Of a stretch of DNA of 64,000 nt, positions 35,281-44,794 are shown piece after piece. The notes under the pieces were generated by a model, which was given only the letters and a program-made list of their open reading frames with translations, was not told where the DNA came from and did not search any database. Where the stretch lies: assembly GCA_944388385.1 (NCBI GenBank), contig CALXIO010000002.1, positions 1 through 64,000 of the forward strand, written 5' to 3'. The translations under genes and the position numbers were made by a program. This DNA is from an uncultured Ruminiclostridium sp. (GTDB lineage: Bacteria; Bacillota; Clostridia; Oscillospirales; Ruminococcaceae). Within the stretch, counting starts at the first letter, position 1; each line of letters opens with the position of its first letter.

Positions 35281-35721
35281 TTAGTTAAACAGGATAAGGA
35301 TTGAGATAAGAAGACCGTAAATAGCAACACCTTCACCAAGTGCAACGAAGATAAGTGCCTTTGTGAAGTTCTTATCATCCTCTGAGGTAGCACCGATAGC
35401 CGCAGGAGCAGCACCGCCTACCGCAATACCTGTACCGATAGTAGCAAGACCTGTTGATAAAGCCGCACCGAGATACTTAAGACCGTCACCAACGCTTAAA
35501 GCCGCATCTACAGCCTGAGAAGCATCCTCAGCAAATGCAAAGAGGGGTACGAATATTGTCATAAGTATCATAACTCCGATAAAGGAGCTTGCGTTAAGAA
35601 GTATTGCCTTTCTGAATTTAAAGCCCTTGCCCTCTCTGTGTCTTTTTATCATTACAAAGAAGGGGATCATTATAAGTGCCAGTGCAACAAGCGGCATAAG
35701 AAAAAGTATAGCTGTTTCCAT
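35281..35721 (-). CDS. ntpK: V-type ATPase subunit K (proteolipid) with an extra N-terminal membrane part
   Basis: A 146-residue membrane protein. Residues 80-145 form one c-type hairpin: GLKYLGAALSTGLATIGTGIAVGGAAPAAIGATSED, then ALIFVALGEGVAIYGLLISILILF with the ion-binding glutamate E130. Residues 1-65 are two hydrophobic segments joined by a basic loop (KRHREGKGFKFRK) that do not resemble a second c hairpin and lack an ion-binding acid. Classical bacterial NtpK has two homologous hairpins, so this is an unusual arrangement. It should form the rotor ring with subunit I. Confidence 0.9.
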   Translation of the reverse strand: METAILFLMPLVALALIMIPFFVMIKRHREGKGFKFRKAILLNASSFIGVMILMTIFVPLFAFAEDASQAVDAALSVGDGLKYLGAALSTGLATIGTGIAVGGAAPAAIGATSEDDKNFTKALIFVALGEGVAIYGLLISILILFN

Positions 35722-35736
35722 TTTTTATTCCTCCGT

Positions 35737-38049
35737 TTAATTCTTTACCTGCATAGGTACAAATTCTTTTCCGTCGCCCTTATAGAAACGACCGAATATT
35801 TCATAAAACTCAAGTCTTAATACCTGGATACCTACAATAAAGCCCTCAAGGCCTATTACAAAGGCATTACCAAGTATAAGAACTATTACAGAGCCCACAT
35901 TAAGAGTATCACCGGCAAGTACGTTTACAACCAGCATCATACCGGCATGGCTTAATATAAAGCCGCCTACTCTGAGGAAGGACATTGTATTTGTAAGATA
36001 TGAAAGGAAGGTTTCAAAAAGCTCAATAAAGCCTTCGATAATGAAGTTACCCACGGATTTCTTTTCCTTTGAGGTATTCTTCTTTTTACTTTCCTTTGTG
36101 GGACGAACTGCTGATAATTCAGCAGGCATTCTCATTCTTTCAAAGCCAAGGTCATTAAATATATCATCCGCCATAACCTTGTATTTTTTAGGTACGAAAT
36201 AAATTCCGTAAACATTATCCTTATCACTTGAAAGAGGGATATAAACAAATTCCTTTTTATCAAAGTAGCCCAGCTTTTCAAAGCTGTCAGCAGGCATTCT
36301 GCCATAAACTGCTCTTATATGCTCCATTTCAGAAACCTTATCAAGGTTTTTGTTTATAAACTCGCTGTCATTCACATCAAGCTGTGTAGAGTGCTTTGCA
36401 ACGTTGTTTGCAATATGTGAGTGATTTATCTGAAGTACATTTCTCTTTGTGTTTTGTGCAATAAGGTGTGCAAGGGGCTCCTTGAACAGCATTATAACAA
36501 GAGGTATCACCACAAATACCACTATATATACAGGACTGAACATCGGTATTCCGAAGCCCAGCTGTAATGCCGCACCGATAGCCACTGCCAGATAGAATAT
36601 AAGTCCGTTGATACCGTTGTTACCAAAGAAGGCGGATTCATAGTCCTTTCTTTTTATGGAAATTACTATGTTCATAATCATTGAAATAGTGATCAATATA
36701 ACACCGATAACAAGTGCACATATCAGAAGATAGCTGGAAATTCCGAATATGTTATGGGGCTTGCCCATGGCGGTATATAAGGGCTCAATATGGAAGAAGG
36801 GCTTTATCAGTTCTTCGTTTCCGAATACCGAGCCATATAAAAATCCGAAAAATGCGGAGCTGATGCCTATTCTTGTCATTATGGGTCCCAGCTTAACATT
36901 CTTCCATTTGGTAAGTATAATGCCGAGAAGTGAAATTACAAGTCCCTGGCCCAAGTCGCCGAACATTATGCCGTAGATAAGCATAAAGGTTATCGCCACA
37001 TAGGCGGTGGGGTCTATACCGTTATAGGAAGGAAGGCCGTACATCTTTACAAACATTTCAAAGGGCTTGAAAAGTTTGATGTTTCTGAGCTTTGTGGGGG
37101 GCTTCATTCTGTCATCAAGGAAATATTTCTTTTCCTCAATAACTATATCCGGCACCTCTGACAGCTTGGCCTTGAAGGCATCAACCTCACGCTTTGGCAC
37201 AAAGCCTGCCATGTGGAAGCGGTTATTTATAACCGATACCTGACCTCTCAGCTCATAGCTTTCATTTAAGAATATCAGCTTTGACCGTACTTTTGTAAAC
37301 TGCTCTGAACAATGCTGCTTTAATGCCACCAGACCGATATTTGTTTCTGCAAGCTGTTTTTCAAACAGTGATTTCTGAAGTCTGAGTTCATTTACCGCTG
37401 TTTCACCGTCACCGCTTACAAAATCCGGTATTCGTATTCGTTCAAAATAAAGTCCGGTAAAAATATCGTCTGTCTGTACACTGTCATTTAAGGGGGCAAA
37501 ATACACTCCCCATACAAAGCCGTCCTTTTCTTCAAATGGAACAAAGACAAAGCTCTTTTCTCCGTAGAATTTCAGCTTGGTGTAGCTTTCGGAGGGCATT
37601 TTACCGAATCTTACCTTAACGTGCTTACAACTGAACAGGTCCCTGAAATCCGCATCAAGTGAGGACATATTTACGACCTGCTTTAAAACCTGTTCATATT
37701 CCTCGATTTTGGATTTTAGCTCTGCCTGTTGATTTATCAGAGGTAATGCACTTTTTTCAAGCTGACTGAAGTATTCATCAAAATCGTGAAGGGATTCTAA
37801 TGTGATATCCTCATAGTCAACCTTATTATCAGGTATGCCGAGCCCGTTTTTAAGCACATCTGCCCTTTTTATCAGCTTACCGTAAATATCCTTATCCTTA
37901 AGGGTTTTAAACTCTGCTGAGCCGTAGGTCATAGTGTAGTAATTAGGCTCAATGTGAAAGCATTTTGTTTCGCAACATTTTGCAAGGGTTTTATTAACCT
38001 TTTTCAAAGGACCGCTGACGGACATTAGCGCCATTTTTTCAACAGCCAT
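35737..38049 (-). CDS. ntpI: V-type ATPase subunit I (stator, a-type)
   Basis: The 770-residue protein has a cytoplasmic N-terminal half with coiled coils (about 90-125 and 225-260) and a C-terminal membrane half. The membrane part carries YGIMFGDLGQGLVISLLG, SYLTNTMSFLRVGGFILSHAGMM (with the essential arginine in SFLR) and VIGLEGFIVGIQVLRLEFYEIFGRFYKGDGKEF. A cytosolic stretch with homology to the N-terminal part (NKNLDKVSEMEHIRAVYGRMPADSFEKLGY) interrupts the membrane half at about 560-640, an internal duplication of the VRFGKMPSESYTKLKFY segment near residue 155. It forms the ion half-channels. Confidence 0.95.
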   Translation of the reverse strand: MAVEKMALMSVSGPLKKVNKTLAKCCETKCFHIEPNYYTMTYGSAEFKTLKDKDIYGKLIKRADVLKNGLGIPDNKVDYEDITLESLHDFDEYFSQLEKSALPLINQQAELKSKIEEYEQVLKQVVNMSSLDADFRDLFSCKHVKVRFGKMPSESYTKLKFYGEKSFVFVPFEEKDGFVWGVYFAPLNDSVQTDDIFTGLYFERIRIPDFVSGDGETAVNELRLQKSLFEKQLAETNIGLVALKQHCSEQFTKVRSKLIFLNESYELRGQVSVINNRFHMAGFVPKREVDAFKAKLSEVPDIVIEEKKYFLDDRMKPPTKLRNIKLFKPFEMFVKMYGLPSYNGIDPTAYVAITFMLIYGIMFGDLGQGLVISLLGIILTKWKNVKLGPIMTRIGISSAFFGFLYGSVFGNEELIKPFFHIEPLYTAMGKPHNIFGISSYLLICALVIGVILITISMIMNIVISIKRKDYESAFFGNNGINGLIFYLAVAIGAALQLGFGIPMFSPVYIVVFVVIPLVIMLFKEPLAHLIAQNTKRNVLQINHSHIANNVAKHSTQLDVNDSEFINKNLDKVSEMEHIRAVYGRMPADSFEKLGYFDKKEFVYIPLSSDKDNVYGIYFVPKKYKVMADDIFNDLGFERMRMPAELSAVRPTKESKKKNTSKEKKSVGNFIIEGFIELFETFLSYLTNTMSFLRVGGFILSHAGMMLVVNVLAGDTLNVGSVIVLILGNAFVIGLEGFIVGIQVLRLEFYEIFGRFYKGDGKEFVPMQVKN

Positions 38050-38086
38050 TCTACCATTCCTTTCCTGTAAAATTCTTCATTTTCGC

Positions 38087-39121
38087 TTATTTTTCGCAAA
38101 CAAGCATTTCTGTGATACTATCCGAAGTAAGAGAGTATCTGACACCTTCTATTACTGTGGTTAGATTTGTATTTTCAAGCTCCGATAACTCCATAAGTGA
38201 ATGAAGTACAACACTGTCATACTGTGACATACGAAGCTTTTTAGCATAATAATCAAGATTTGACTTTCTTATAAGCAGTTCAAAGTCTTGTGTTTCCCCG
38301 GAAAACTTTTTAAAATAGGGAATGCCGGAAATAAGCTTCATTATAGTCTCATTATCGGATTTCAAAAGAAGATTTTCCATTTGCAGCTTTGAAAATCTGA
38401 GGCTGTGGGGAATTCGGTTATTCATAACCATTTCACCGGAAAGCCCCAATATTCCCTTATATCTGTAACAAAGCCTTATGTTATATAAGTCGCAGGTGCG
38501 AAGTATAACCTTTTTAAGCTCTTCCCTTTCACCTGAGGGAAATTTCTTTGTGGACTCCAAAAGCCAGTCAAAATAATATCTGTTAAGGGCATTTTCTATT
38601 GTTCTTATATCGGGAATATCGTTCTTTTCAATCTGCAATGGTCTTAATACATCATAATAGGGGGTATTTTTAAGTACCAGCATAAGCTCGGAAAAATCCC
38701 TTACACTTGCAAGGCTTCCTATATCAAAGGAGCAGTAATCCTTTAAAAATACCGGGAACTGTAATATAAACATATCCCCTACCCCTGCTGAAAGGAACAT
38801 CACCGCATTTACTATCTGCTTTATTTCTTCCCTGCGGACCCTGTAATAGAAAAATCCGTTTTTATCTGCAAATTCAAACCTTAACAGATCCCCGTACAGC
38901 TTAAACAGTCTTTTTGCAAGCATTTCCTCAGCCTGCTTACGCCTTACTGCCACATTACCTACTGACGAAAATTCCTCGGAAAATGCAGGATAACTTTTAA
39001 GCGCGGTTATTATCTCATTTACACCGCCCTTTAATATAAGGCTTTTGTAATCCGACAGGGTAAGAAAATTGCCGTATTTTGCCCGGGCCTTTGCAACAAC
39101 AGCCGCTTTTGCCGCCTTCAT
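38087..39121 (-). CDS. ntpC: V-type ATPase subunit C (NtpC, d-type)
   Basis: The 344-residue soluble protein is helical with the V-ATPase C/d architecture: AKYGNFLTLSDYKSLILKGGVNEIITALKSY at the start, YYDVLRPL in the middle and the three-fold repeated helical fold. It links the central shaft to the K ring. Similarity to the family is moderate, as is usual for bacterial subunit C, and its place between the G-like gene and subunit I supports the call. Confidence 0.85.
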   Translation of the reverse strand: MKAAKAAVVAKARAKYGNFLTLSDYKSLILKGGVNEIITALKSYPAFSEEFSSVGNVAVRRKQAEEMLAKRLFKLYGDLLRFEFADKNGFFYYRVRREEIKQIVNAVMFLSAGVGDMFILQFPVFLKDYCSFDIGSLASVRDFSELMLVLKNTPYYDVLRPLQIEKNDIPDIRTIENALNRYYFDWLLESTKKFPSGEREELKKVILRTCDLYNIRLCYRYKGILGLSGEMVMNNRIPHSLRFSKLQMENLLLKSDNETIMKLISGIPYFKKFSGETQDFELLIRKSNLDYYAKKLRMSQYDSVVLHSLMELSELENTNLTTVIEGVRYSLTSDSITEMLVCEK

Positions 39122-39136
39122 ATCAGCACCTCCCGA

Positions 39137-39445
39137 CTATTGCTTTATAATTTCAGAGAACATTTCCTCTGCCCATTTATCGGAATTGAGGTTAACTATG
39201 GTTTCAAGCTGTTCCTTTTTAGCCTTTGCGTCAGCCTCTGATTTATCAATGTGCTTTTTGGCATCATCCTTTAAGCGCCTTGTGTAATCGGTTATCTCGT
39301 CCTCAGCCTTATTGTGATGCTCCTGCTGTTCTCTGTTTTTCTGCGCCATGGCATCGGCTATTATTTTTTCACTTTCTGCCCTGGCATCCTCAACTATTTT
39401 CTCAGCCTGCTTTTCAATGGCTATTATCTGAGAAATTACATCCAT
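39137..39445 (-). CDS. V-type ATPase peripheral-stalk subunit (G/H-like)
   Basis: The 102-residue product is one long charged coiled coil (AIEKQAEKIVEDARAESEKIIADAMAQKN...), very rich in alanine, glutamate and lysine with no hydrophobic core. That is the form of the subunit that pairs with subunit E in the stalk (NtpF or AhaH in other naming schemes). It is the first gene of the ATPase operon, AAAGGA upstream, and ends 15 nt before ntpC. Confidence 0.8.
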   Translation of the reverse strand: MDVISQIIAIEKQAEKIVEDARAESEKIIADAMAQKNREQQEHHNKAEDEITDYTRRLKDDAKKHIDKSEADAKAKKEQLETIVNLNSDKWAEEMFSEIIKQ

Positions 39446-39480
39446 ATAAGCACATCCTTTCTATGATTTTTTATAAAACA

Positions 39481-39503
39481 ACGGACAGTATAATACTGTC
39501 CGT
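39481..39503 (-). terminator. Palindromic terminator between UPF0210 and the V-ATPase operon
   Basis: Perfect 11-nt arms ACGGACAGTAT around a single base, followed on the minus strand by TGTTTTAT. It may attenuate rather than stop transcription because I see no separate promoter in the 35 nt before the ATPase genes. Confidence 0.6.
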
Positions 39504-39509
39504 AATATA

Positions 39510-40865
39510 TCAGTTCTTCAGACTCTGGAGGGGTGCAGGAATTCTGCCGCCTCTTGAAATAAACTTGGAAGATGAGAAGCTGCTGAGCTTCATTACAGGA
39601 CCGCTTCCGAAAAGACCGCCGAATTCGATTGTGTCCCCTTCCTTCATGCCGATAGCAGGGATAACACGAACTGCGGTAGTCTTGGAGTTTACCATACCGA
39701 TTGCCGCTTCATCTGCGATTATAGCGGAAATTGTATCAGCGGAGGTATCACCGGGAACGGCAATCATATCAAGACCTACTGAGCATACAGCAGTCATGGC
39801 CTCCAGCTTTTCTATTGAAAGTGAACCGCAGTTTACGGCATCTATCATACCTGCATCCTCAGATACGGGAATAAATGCGCCGGAAAGTCCGCCTACATGG
39901 GAGGATGCCATTACGCCGCCCTTTTTAACAGCGTCGTTAAGTAAAGCCAGTGCCGCAGTAGTACCGTGCGCGCCACAGCTTTCAAGTCCTATTTCTTCAA
40001 GAATATGAGCAACTGAGTCACCTACCGCCGGAGTGGGAGCAAGTGAAAGGTCAACTATACCAAAGGGTACACCCAGCATCTTACTAGCCTCTGTACCTAC
40101 AAGCTGACCCATACGGGTTATCTTGAATGCAGTCTTTTTAATAACATCTGCCACCTGGTCAATGCTTGCATCGGGCATTTTTGATAATGCTGAACGAACA
40201 ACACCGGGACCGCTTACACCTACATTAAGTACGCAGTCTGCTTCACCCACACCGTGGAATGCACCTGCCATAAAGGGGTTATCCTCAACGGCATTACAGA
40301 ATACTACTATCTTTGCCGCACCAAAACAATGGTTGTCCTTTGTTGCTTCGGCGGAATCCTTTATTATCTTACCCATAAGAGCAACTGCATCCATATTTAT
40401 GCCGGCTCTTGTGGAGCCCACATTAACAGATGAACATACATTTGAGGTTTCTGCAAGAGCCTGGGGAATAGAGTTTATAAGCTCTAAGTCACCGGCCGCA
40501 AAGCCCTTTTGAACAAGGGCAGAATAACCGCCTATGTAGTTTACCCCTATGCCCTCCGCTACTCTCTGGAGAGTTCTTGCGAATTTAACAGGGTCACCCT
40601 TTGCCGCTGCCGCAAGCATGGAAATGGGGGTAACTGATAATCTCTTGTTTATAATAGGAATACCATATCTTTTTTCAATGATTTCGCCGGTTTCTACATG
40701 GTGTTCAGCTACTCTCATCATCTTTTCATAAATCTTATCGCAGGATCTGTCTATATCGCTGTCGATACAATCAAGAAGAGAAATACCCATGGTAATTGTA
40801 CGGATATCAAGGTTCTCCTCCTGGATCATCTTAATGGTTTCAAGAATATCCTTAGAATTAAACAT
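39510..40865 (-). CDS. UPF0210 (PFL-like, DUF711) family protein
   Basis: A 451-residue protein of the DUF711/UPF0210 family, distantly related in fold to pyruvate formate-lyase. Recognisable stretches are [75 protein letters not shown], and [43 protein letters not shown]. Its biochemical role is not known. It is regularly encoded directly after a small ACT-domain protein, as here, which suggests amino-acid or small-ligand control. Confidence 0.92.
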   Translation of the reverse strand: MFNSKDILETIKMIQEENLDIRTITMGISLLDCIDSDIDRSCDKIYEKMMRVAEHHVETGEIIEKRYGIPIINKRLSVTPISMLAAAAKGDPVKFARTLQRVAEGIGVNYIGGYSALVQKGFAAGDLELINSIPQALAETSNVCSSVNVGSTRAGINMDAVALMGKIIKDSAEATKDNHCFGAAKIVVFCNAVEDNPFMAGAFHGVGEADCVLNVGVSGPGVVRSALSKMPDASIDQVADVIKKTAFKITRMGQLVGTEASKMLGVPFGIVDLSLAPTPAVGDSVAHILEEIGLESCGAHGTTAALALLNDAVKKGGVMASSHVGGLSGAFIPVSEDAGMIDAVNCGSLSIEKLEAMTAVCSVGLDMIAVPGDTSADTISAIIADEAAIGMVNSKTTAVRVIPAIGMKEGDTIEFGGLFGSGPVMKLSSFSSSKFISRGGRIPAPLQSLKN

Positions 40866-40889
40866 TTCAATGTCTCCTGTACTTATGGT

Positions 40890-41159
40890 TTATATTGTGT
40901 GCATTGAGTTGAATATATCCTCATGCATAACATGGATCTGAAGACCCATTTCATCACCGCAAACCTTAAGTCTGTCAGCAAGTACATTATATTCCTCACT
41001 GCAATTTGTAATATCAATAAGCATGGTCATAGCGAATAAGTCCTGCATAATAGTCTGGGTAACATCCATAACATTTGCATTACACTCAGCACAGATAGTG
41101 CTGACCTTTGCTAAAATACCTACGGTATCCTTACCGATAACTGCAACAACTGCTCTCAT
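40890..41159 (-). CDS. ACT-domain protein (UPF0237 family)
   Basis: The 89-residue protein is a single ACT domain (MRAVVAVIGKDTVGILAKVSTICAECNANVMDVTQTIMQDLFAMTMLIDI). It is the usual partner of UPF0210, starting the two-gene unit 24 nt before it, from a consensus promoter. ACT domains bind amino acids, often at dimer interfaces; the ligand is unknown. It uses ATG 41159. Confidence 0.93.
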   Translation of the reverse strand: MRAVVAVIGKDTVGILAKVSTICAECNANVMDVTQTIMQDLFAMTMLIDITNCSEEYNVLADRLKVCGDEMGLQIHVMHEDIFNSMHTI

Positions 41160-41194
41160 AGTATAAAACCGTCCTTTTTAAAGATTTCTAAAAC

Positions 41195-41223
41195 ATTATA
41201 CACCTTTTTTTTAAAAAAGTCAA
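41195..41223 (-). promoter_or_regulatory. Promoter of the ACT-UPF0210 unit
   Basis: TTGACT (41223-41218) and TATAAT (41200-41195) on the minus strand with a 17-nt spacer. Confidence 0.75.
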
Positions 41224-41340
41224 AAGTATTTTTTAAAAAATTTAAAAATTTTATAATTTCTTAATTTCTTTTTATAATAAGGAAAAACCGGCCTGTTTCA
41301 TTTATCTGTCAGGAAAATTTAAAAAAATTAGCTGTTTTTA

Positions 41341-41369
41341 TAGACAAATGCATAAAAATGTGATAGAAT
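41341..41369 (+). promoter_or_regulatory. Promoter of the PHP phosphatase gene
   Basis: TAGACA (41341-41346) and TAGAAT (41364-41369) with a 17-nt spacer. A TCGGG/CCCGA hairpin sits in the leader at about 41385-41404, just before the ribosome site. Confidence 0.6.
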
Positions 41370-41420
41370 GGAACTAATAATAGACTCGGGCGGTATGCCC
41401 CGAACAAAAGAGGGACCTAA

Positions 41421-42236
41421 ATGACACAGAGAATTATAATGGATTGCCACAATCACTCAAACCTTTCTCCTGACGGAGACAATCCACCGGAGGAAATGGT
41501 ACAAAGGGCCATTGAGCTTGGTATTGAGCATTATGCCCTTACTGATCATTGTGAGATAAATCTTTTTTATGAGGATGAATACCCCTATGAGGAGCCTGTA
41601 AGAAAGGCATCCGAAATATGCCCCTTACTTAAGGAAAAATACGCTGATAAAATAGATATGAGCTACGGGGTTGAGTTAGGTCAGCCCCTACAGAATATGG
41701 AGCTTACAAACAGGGTGCTTTCCACCTATAACTATGATTTTATCATAGGCTCACTTCATATGTGCAACGGCTATAAGGATTTTTATGAGCTTGACTATAA
41801 TGAGGTTTCAGCCCCCGATCTTTTAAAGCTTTACTATGAGGAGCTTCTTGAAATGGCTAAGTGGGCTAAATTTGATGTTATGGGACATATTACATACCCC
41901 TTGCGTTATATTAAGGGAGATTATAATATGGATATTGATATGAAGCCCTATGAAAGCACTATCAAGGAGATATTCCGACAGCTTATAAAGCAGGATAAGG
42001 GTATCGAAATAAATTCCAGCGGATTAAGACAAAAGATAGGTACCCCCTTCCCTGATGCTTATTACATAAATATGTATAAGCAAATGGGAGGAAAAATCCT
42101 CACCATAGGCTCAGATGCCCACAGAACCGTGGATTTAGGCAAGGGTGTTACAGAGTGTATAAGCCTTGCCAAGGAAATAGGCTTTAACGAGCTTACGTTT
42201 TTCAAAAAGCGTAATCCTGTTTTTATAAAAATTTAA
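41421..42236 (+). CDS. PHP-domain phosphatase, HisJ-type histidinol-phosphatase
   Basis: The 271-residue PHP protein has the metal-binding motifs MDCHNHSNLSPDGDN, YALTDHCEI, GVELGQ, GSLHM, DVMGHITYPLRY and IGSDAHR. The size and motif spacing fit the HisJ branch of histidinol phosphatases, which removes phosphate from L-histidinol phosphate. No other histidine genes are nearby, so a different phosphoester substrate is possible. Confidence 0.85.
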   Translation: MTQRIIMDCHNHSNLSPDGDNPPEEMVQRAIELGIEHYALTDHCEINLFYEDEYPYEEPVRKASEICPLLKEKYADKIDMSYGVELGQPLQNMELTNRVLSTYNYDFIIGSLHMCNGYKDFYELDYNEVSAPDLLKLYYEELLEMAKWAKFDVMGHITYPLRYIKGDYNMDIDMKPYESTIKEIFRQLIKQDKGIEINSSGLRQKIGTPFPDAYYINMYKQMGGKILTIGSDAHRTVDLGKGVTECISLAKEIGFNELTFFKKRNPVFIKI

Positions 42237-42255
42237 GCGAAAAGGAGTTATTACT

Positions 42256-42741
42256 ATGACTAAGAAGGATCAGCTTGTCAACATTTTAAGACAGAACGCC
42301 CGCATGAGCAACGAGCAGCTTGCCGCCATGCTTGATATATCAGCCGCCGAAGTCGCGGAAATCATAAAGGAGCTTGAGGAAAGCGGTATGATTATAGGCT
42401 ATACTGCCATTATCAACGAGGAAGAATATGACAGAAATTCAGTAAGTGCCTTTATTGAGGTCAGAGTATCCCCTGAGGTAAACTGCGGCTATGATGATGT
42501 GGCGGCGGTTATTGCCCAGTACCCTGAGGTTGCCGCTGTATATCTTATGAGTGGCGGTTATGATCTTGCGGTTACCGTAAAGGGTACAAATCTTCGTGAT
42601 GTGGCATTATTCGTATCCGACAGATTAGCTCCCCTTAACGGTGTTTTAAGCACAACTACCCACTTTATCCTTCGCAGATATAAGGAGAAGGATAAGATGT
42701 TTATCAAGAATACAGATGAAAGGACTTTGGTTTCTCCGTGA
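42256..42741 (+). CDS. Lrp/AsnC-family transcription regulator
   Basis: The 161-residue protein has an N-terminal helix-turn-helix (LVNILRQNARMSNEQLAAMLDISAAEVAEIIKELEESGMIIGYTAIIN) and a C-terminal RAM ligand-binding domain (YPEVAAVYLMSGGYDLAVTVKG). Lrp-type regulators sense amino acids. Its stop overlaps the start of the following aminotransferase gene (TGATG), so it probably controls that operon in response to an amino acid. Confidence 0.9.
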   Translation: MTKKDQLVNILRQNARMSNEQLAAMLDISAAEVAEIIKELEESGMIIGYTAIINEEEYDRNSVSAFIEVRVSPEVNCGYDDVAAVIAQYPEVAAVYLMSGGYDLAVTVKGTNLRDVALFVSDRLAPLNGVLSTTTHFILRRYKEKDKMFIKNTDERTLVSP

Positions 42742-43913
42742 TGGATTATGAAAAGGTATTGTCCAATAAAGTACAGCAGCTTCAGTTTTCCGGCATAAGA
42801 AAATTTTTCGATATAGCTGCAAGTATCAAGGACGTTATTTCCCTTTCTGTAGGCGAGCCTGATTTTAATACCCCCTGGGCTATCAGAAAGGAAGCTATAA
42901 GAACTCTTGAAAAGGGTAAAACTACATATACGGCAAATGCAGGTCTTATGGAGCTGCGTACTGCTATTACTGATTATATAAAAAGCCGTACCGGTCTTGA
43001 ATATGACGGGGCTCACCAGGTGCTTGTAACGGTAGGCGGCAGTGAGGCTATTGATATCGCTGTAAGAGCAATAGTAGATACCGGGGATGAGGTGCTTATT
43101 CCGCAGCCCAGCTTTGTATGCTATGCCCCTATTGTAACACTTGCAAACGGTGTTCCGGTGATTATTGAAACAACAGCCGAAAACGGCTTTATCATCACTC
43201 CCGATGAAATATTGAAGCATATTACCCCTAAAACAAAGGCGATAATTCTTCCCTACCCCAACAATCCCACAGGTGCGGTAATGCGCAGAAGGGATCTTGA
43301 AAAGCTGGCAGATGTGCTTAGAAATACCGATATAATGGTTATTTCCGATGAAATATACGCAGAGCTTACATACGGAGATGAGCGTCATGTTTCTATTGCT
43401 CAGATGGAGGGTATGCAGGAAAGAACAATCTTAATCAACGGCTTTTCAAAGGCATTTTCCATGACCGGCTGGCGACTTGGCTTTGCGGCAGGTCCTGAGC
43501 CTGTTATTACCCAGATGTTAAAGATACATCAGTATTCTATAATGTGTTCCCCCACCATGAGCCAGTATGCGGCAGTAAGAGCCCTTACCGACTGTGAAAA
43601 GGACATTGAAACCATGCGTAATGAGTATGATATGCGCAGAAGATATATAGTAAAGGGACTTCGTGATTTAGGTCTTGAATGCTTTGAGCCGGAGGGGGCA
43701 TTCTATGTATTCCCCTCTATTAAGACTACAGGCCTTTCATCTCAGGAATTCTGTGAAAGACTTATCCAGGAAAAGAAGGTTGCGGTTGTACCCGGTGATG
43801 CCTTTGGTGAAAGCGGCGAGGGATTTATAAGAATTTCCTATGCTTATTCTCTTGACCATATCAAGACAGCCCTTAACCGTATGGAAGAATTTTTAAAGGA
43901 ACTTGGCAAATGA
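42741..43913 (+). CDS. Class I/II PLP-dependent aminotransferase
   Basis: A 390-residue fold-type I aminotransferase of the AspC/PatA-like group. Signatures are the LSVGEPDFNTP N-terminus, ILPYPNNPTGAVM, VISDEIYAELTY and the PLP-lysine region NGFSKAFSMTGWRLGFAAGP, with the carboxylate-binding arginine in GFIRISYAYS. It should transfer amino groups between aspartate or aromatic or branched amino acids and 2-oxoglutarate. The ATG overlaps the upstream regulator's stop; a GTG one codon earlier is equally in frame. Confidence 0.92.
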   Translation: MDYEKVLSNKVQQLQFSGIRKFFDIAASIKDVISLSVGEPDFNTPWAIRKEAIRTLEKGKTTYTANAGLMELRTAITDYIKSRTGLEYDGAHQVLVTVGGSEAIDIAVRAIVDTGDEVLIPQPSFVCYAPIVTLANGVPVIIETTAENGFIITPDEILKHITPKTKAIILPYPNNPTGAVMRRRDLEKLADVLRNTDIMVISDEIYAELTYGDERHVSIAQMEGMQERTILINGFSKAFSMTGWRLGFAAGPEPVITQMLKIHQYSIMCSPTMSQYAAVRALTDCEKDIETMRNEYDMRRRYIVKGLRDLGLECFEPEGAFYVFPSIKTTGLSSQEFCERLIQEKKVAVVPGDAFGESGEGFIRISYAYSLDHIKTALNRMEEFLKELGK

Positions 43914-44794
43914 CGGTAAAAGTCAAGGCCTACGGGAAACTGAATTTATATCTTGATATTACTTCTACCCTTGAAAACGGTTATCATTCCCTTGATAATC
44001 TTACTCAAAGTGTGGATATAGCGGATATTGTTACAGTAAGTGCAGAGAAATCAGAAGAATTTTCCTGTGAAATAACCTGTAATGACACTACCCTGCCAAC
44101 GGATGAAAGTAATATTGCATATAAAGCGGCAAGGCTGTTTTGTGAATATACGGGTATTATTTACAGCTGTAAAATCCATATCGAAAAGAATATTCCCATA
44201 ATGGGCGGTATGGGTGGCTCCTCGGTTGACGGCGGGGCGGTGCTTTGCGCTTTAAATAATATATCCGGATATGCAATAGAAAAAAATGAATTGCTTCTTT
44301 TATCCGAGAAAATCGGGGCGGATACTCCCCTTTGCATAATGGGAGGTACTCTTGTAAGCGATTACGGTAAAATGCCTGAAAGAATAAAGGCAAAGGATGA
44401 TAATACGGTTTTTCTTTGCATAAAGCCCGGCTTTAAGCTATCCACAAAGGAAGCATATCAGCTTTATGATAAAAGCCCGGTAAAGCCTTATAATAAGCTA
44501 TCTGCCCTTGTTTCTTTAATTGAAAGGGACGGAATACTTTCGGCTGTGGGTAATTTTTATAATTCGTTCATGGTTTTATATAATGATGAACGGATATATA
44601 AAATATGCCGTCAGCTTAAAAATGCCGGTGGGGTTGATTCCCTTATGACCGGCAGCGGAAGTGTTATATACGGTATTTTTAATGATTATAAAGCAGCCGA
44701 AAATGCAAGGGCTGTTTTAGAATATGACAGCTTTATATGCAGGCCATGCGGCTATGGTATAGAGCTATTTTCTGCAAAGGAGGAATTTATATGA
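43910..44794 (+). CDS. ispE: 4-diphosphocytidyl-2-C-methyl-D-erythritol kinase (IspE)
   Basis: The 294-residue GHMP kinase shows AYGKLNLYLDITSTLENGYHSLDNLTQSVDIAD, the glycine-rich ATP loop IPIMGGMGGSSVDGGAVL and the C-terminal MTGSGSVIYGIF. IspE phosphorylates the CDP-methylerythritol intermediate in the MEP pathway of isoprenoid synthesis. The start overlaps the aminotransferase stop by ATGA, and its own stop overlaps the next gene in the same way, so the chain is translationally coupled. Confidence 0.93.
   Translation: MTVKVKAYGKLNLYLDITSTLENGYHSLDNLTQSVDIADIVTVSAEKSEEFSCEITCNDTTLPTDESNIAYKAARLFCEYTGIIYSCKIHIEKNIPIMGGMGGSSVDGGAVLCALNNISGYAIEKNELLLLSEKIGADTPLCIMGGTLVSDYGKMPERIKAKDDNTVFLCIKPGFKLSTKEAYQLYDKSPVKPYNKLSALVSLIERDGILSAVGNFYNSFMVLYNDERIYKICRQLKNAGGVDSLMTGSGSVIYGIFNDYKAAENARAVLEYDSFICRPCGYGIELFSAKEEFI

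Noticed and set aside
41385..41404. Small riboswitch in the leader of the PHP phosphatase
   Set aside because: Only one short hairpin is visible, with no conserved motif and no terminator.
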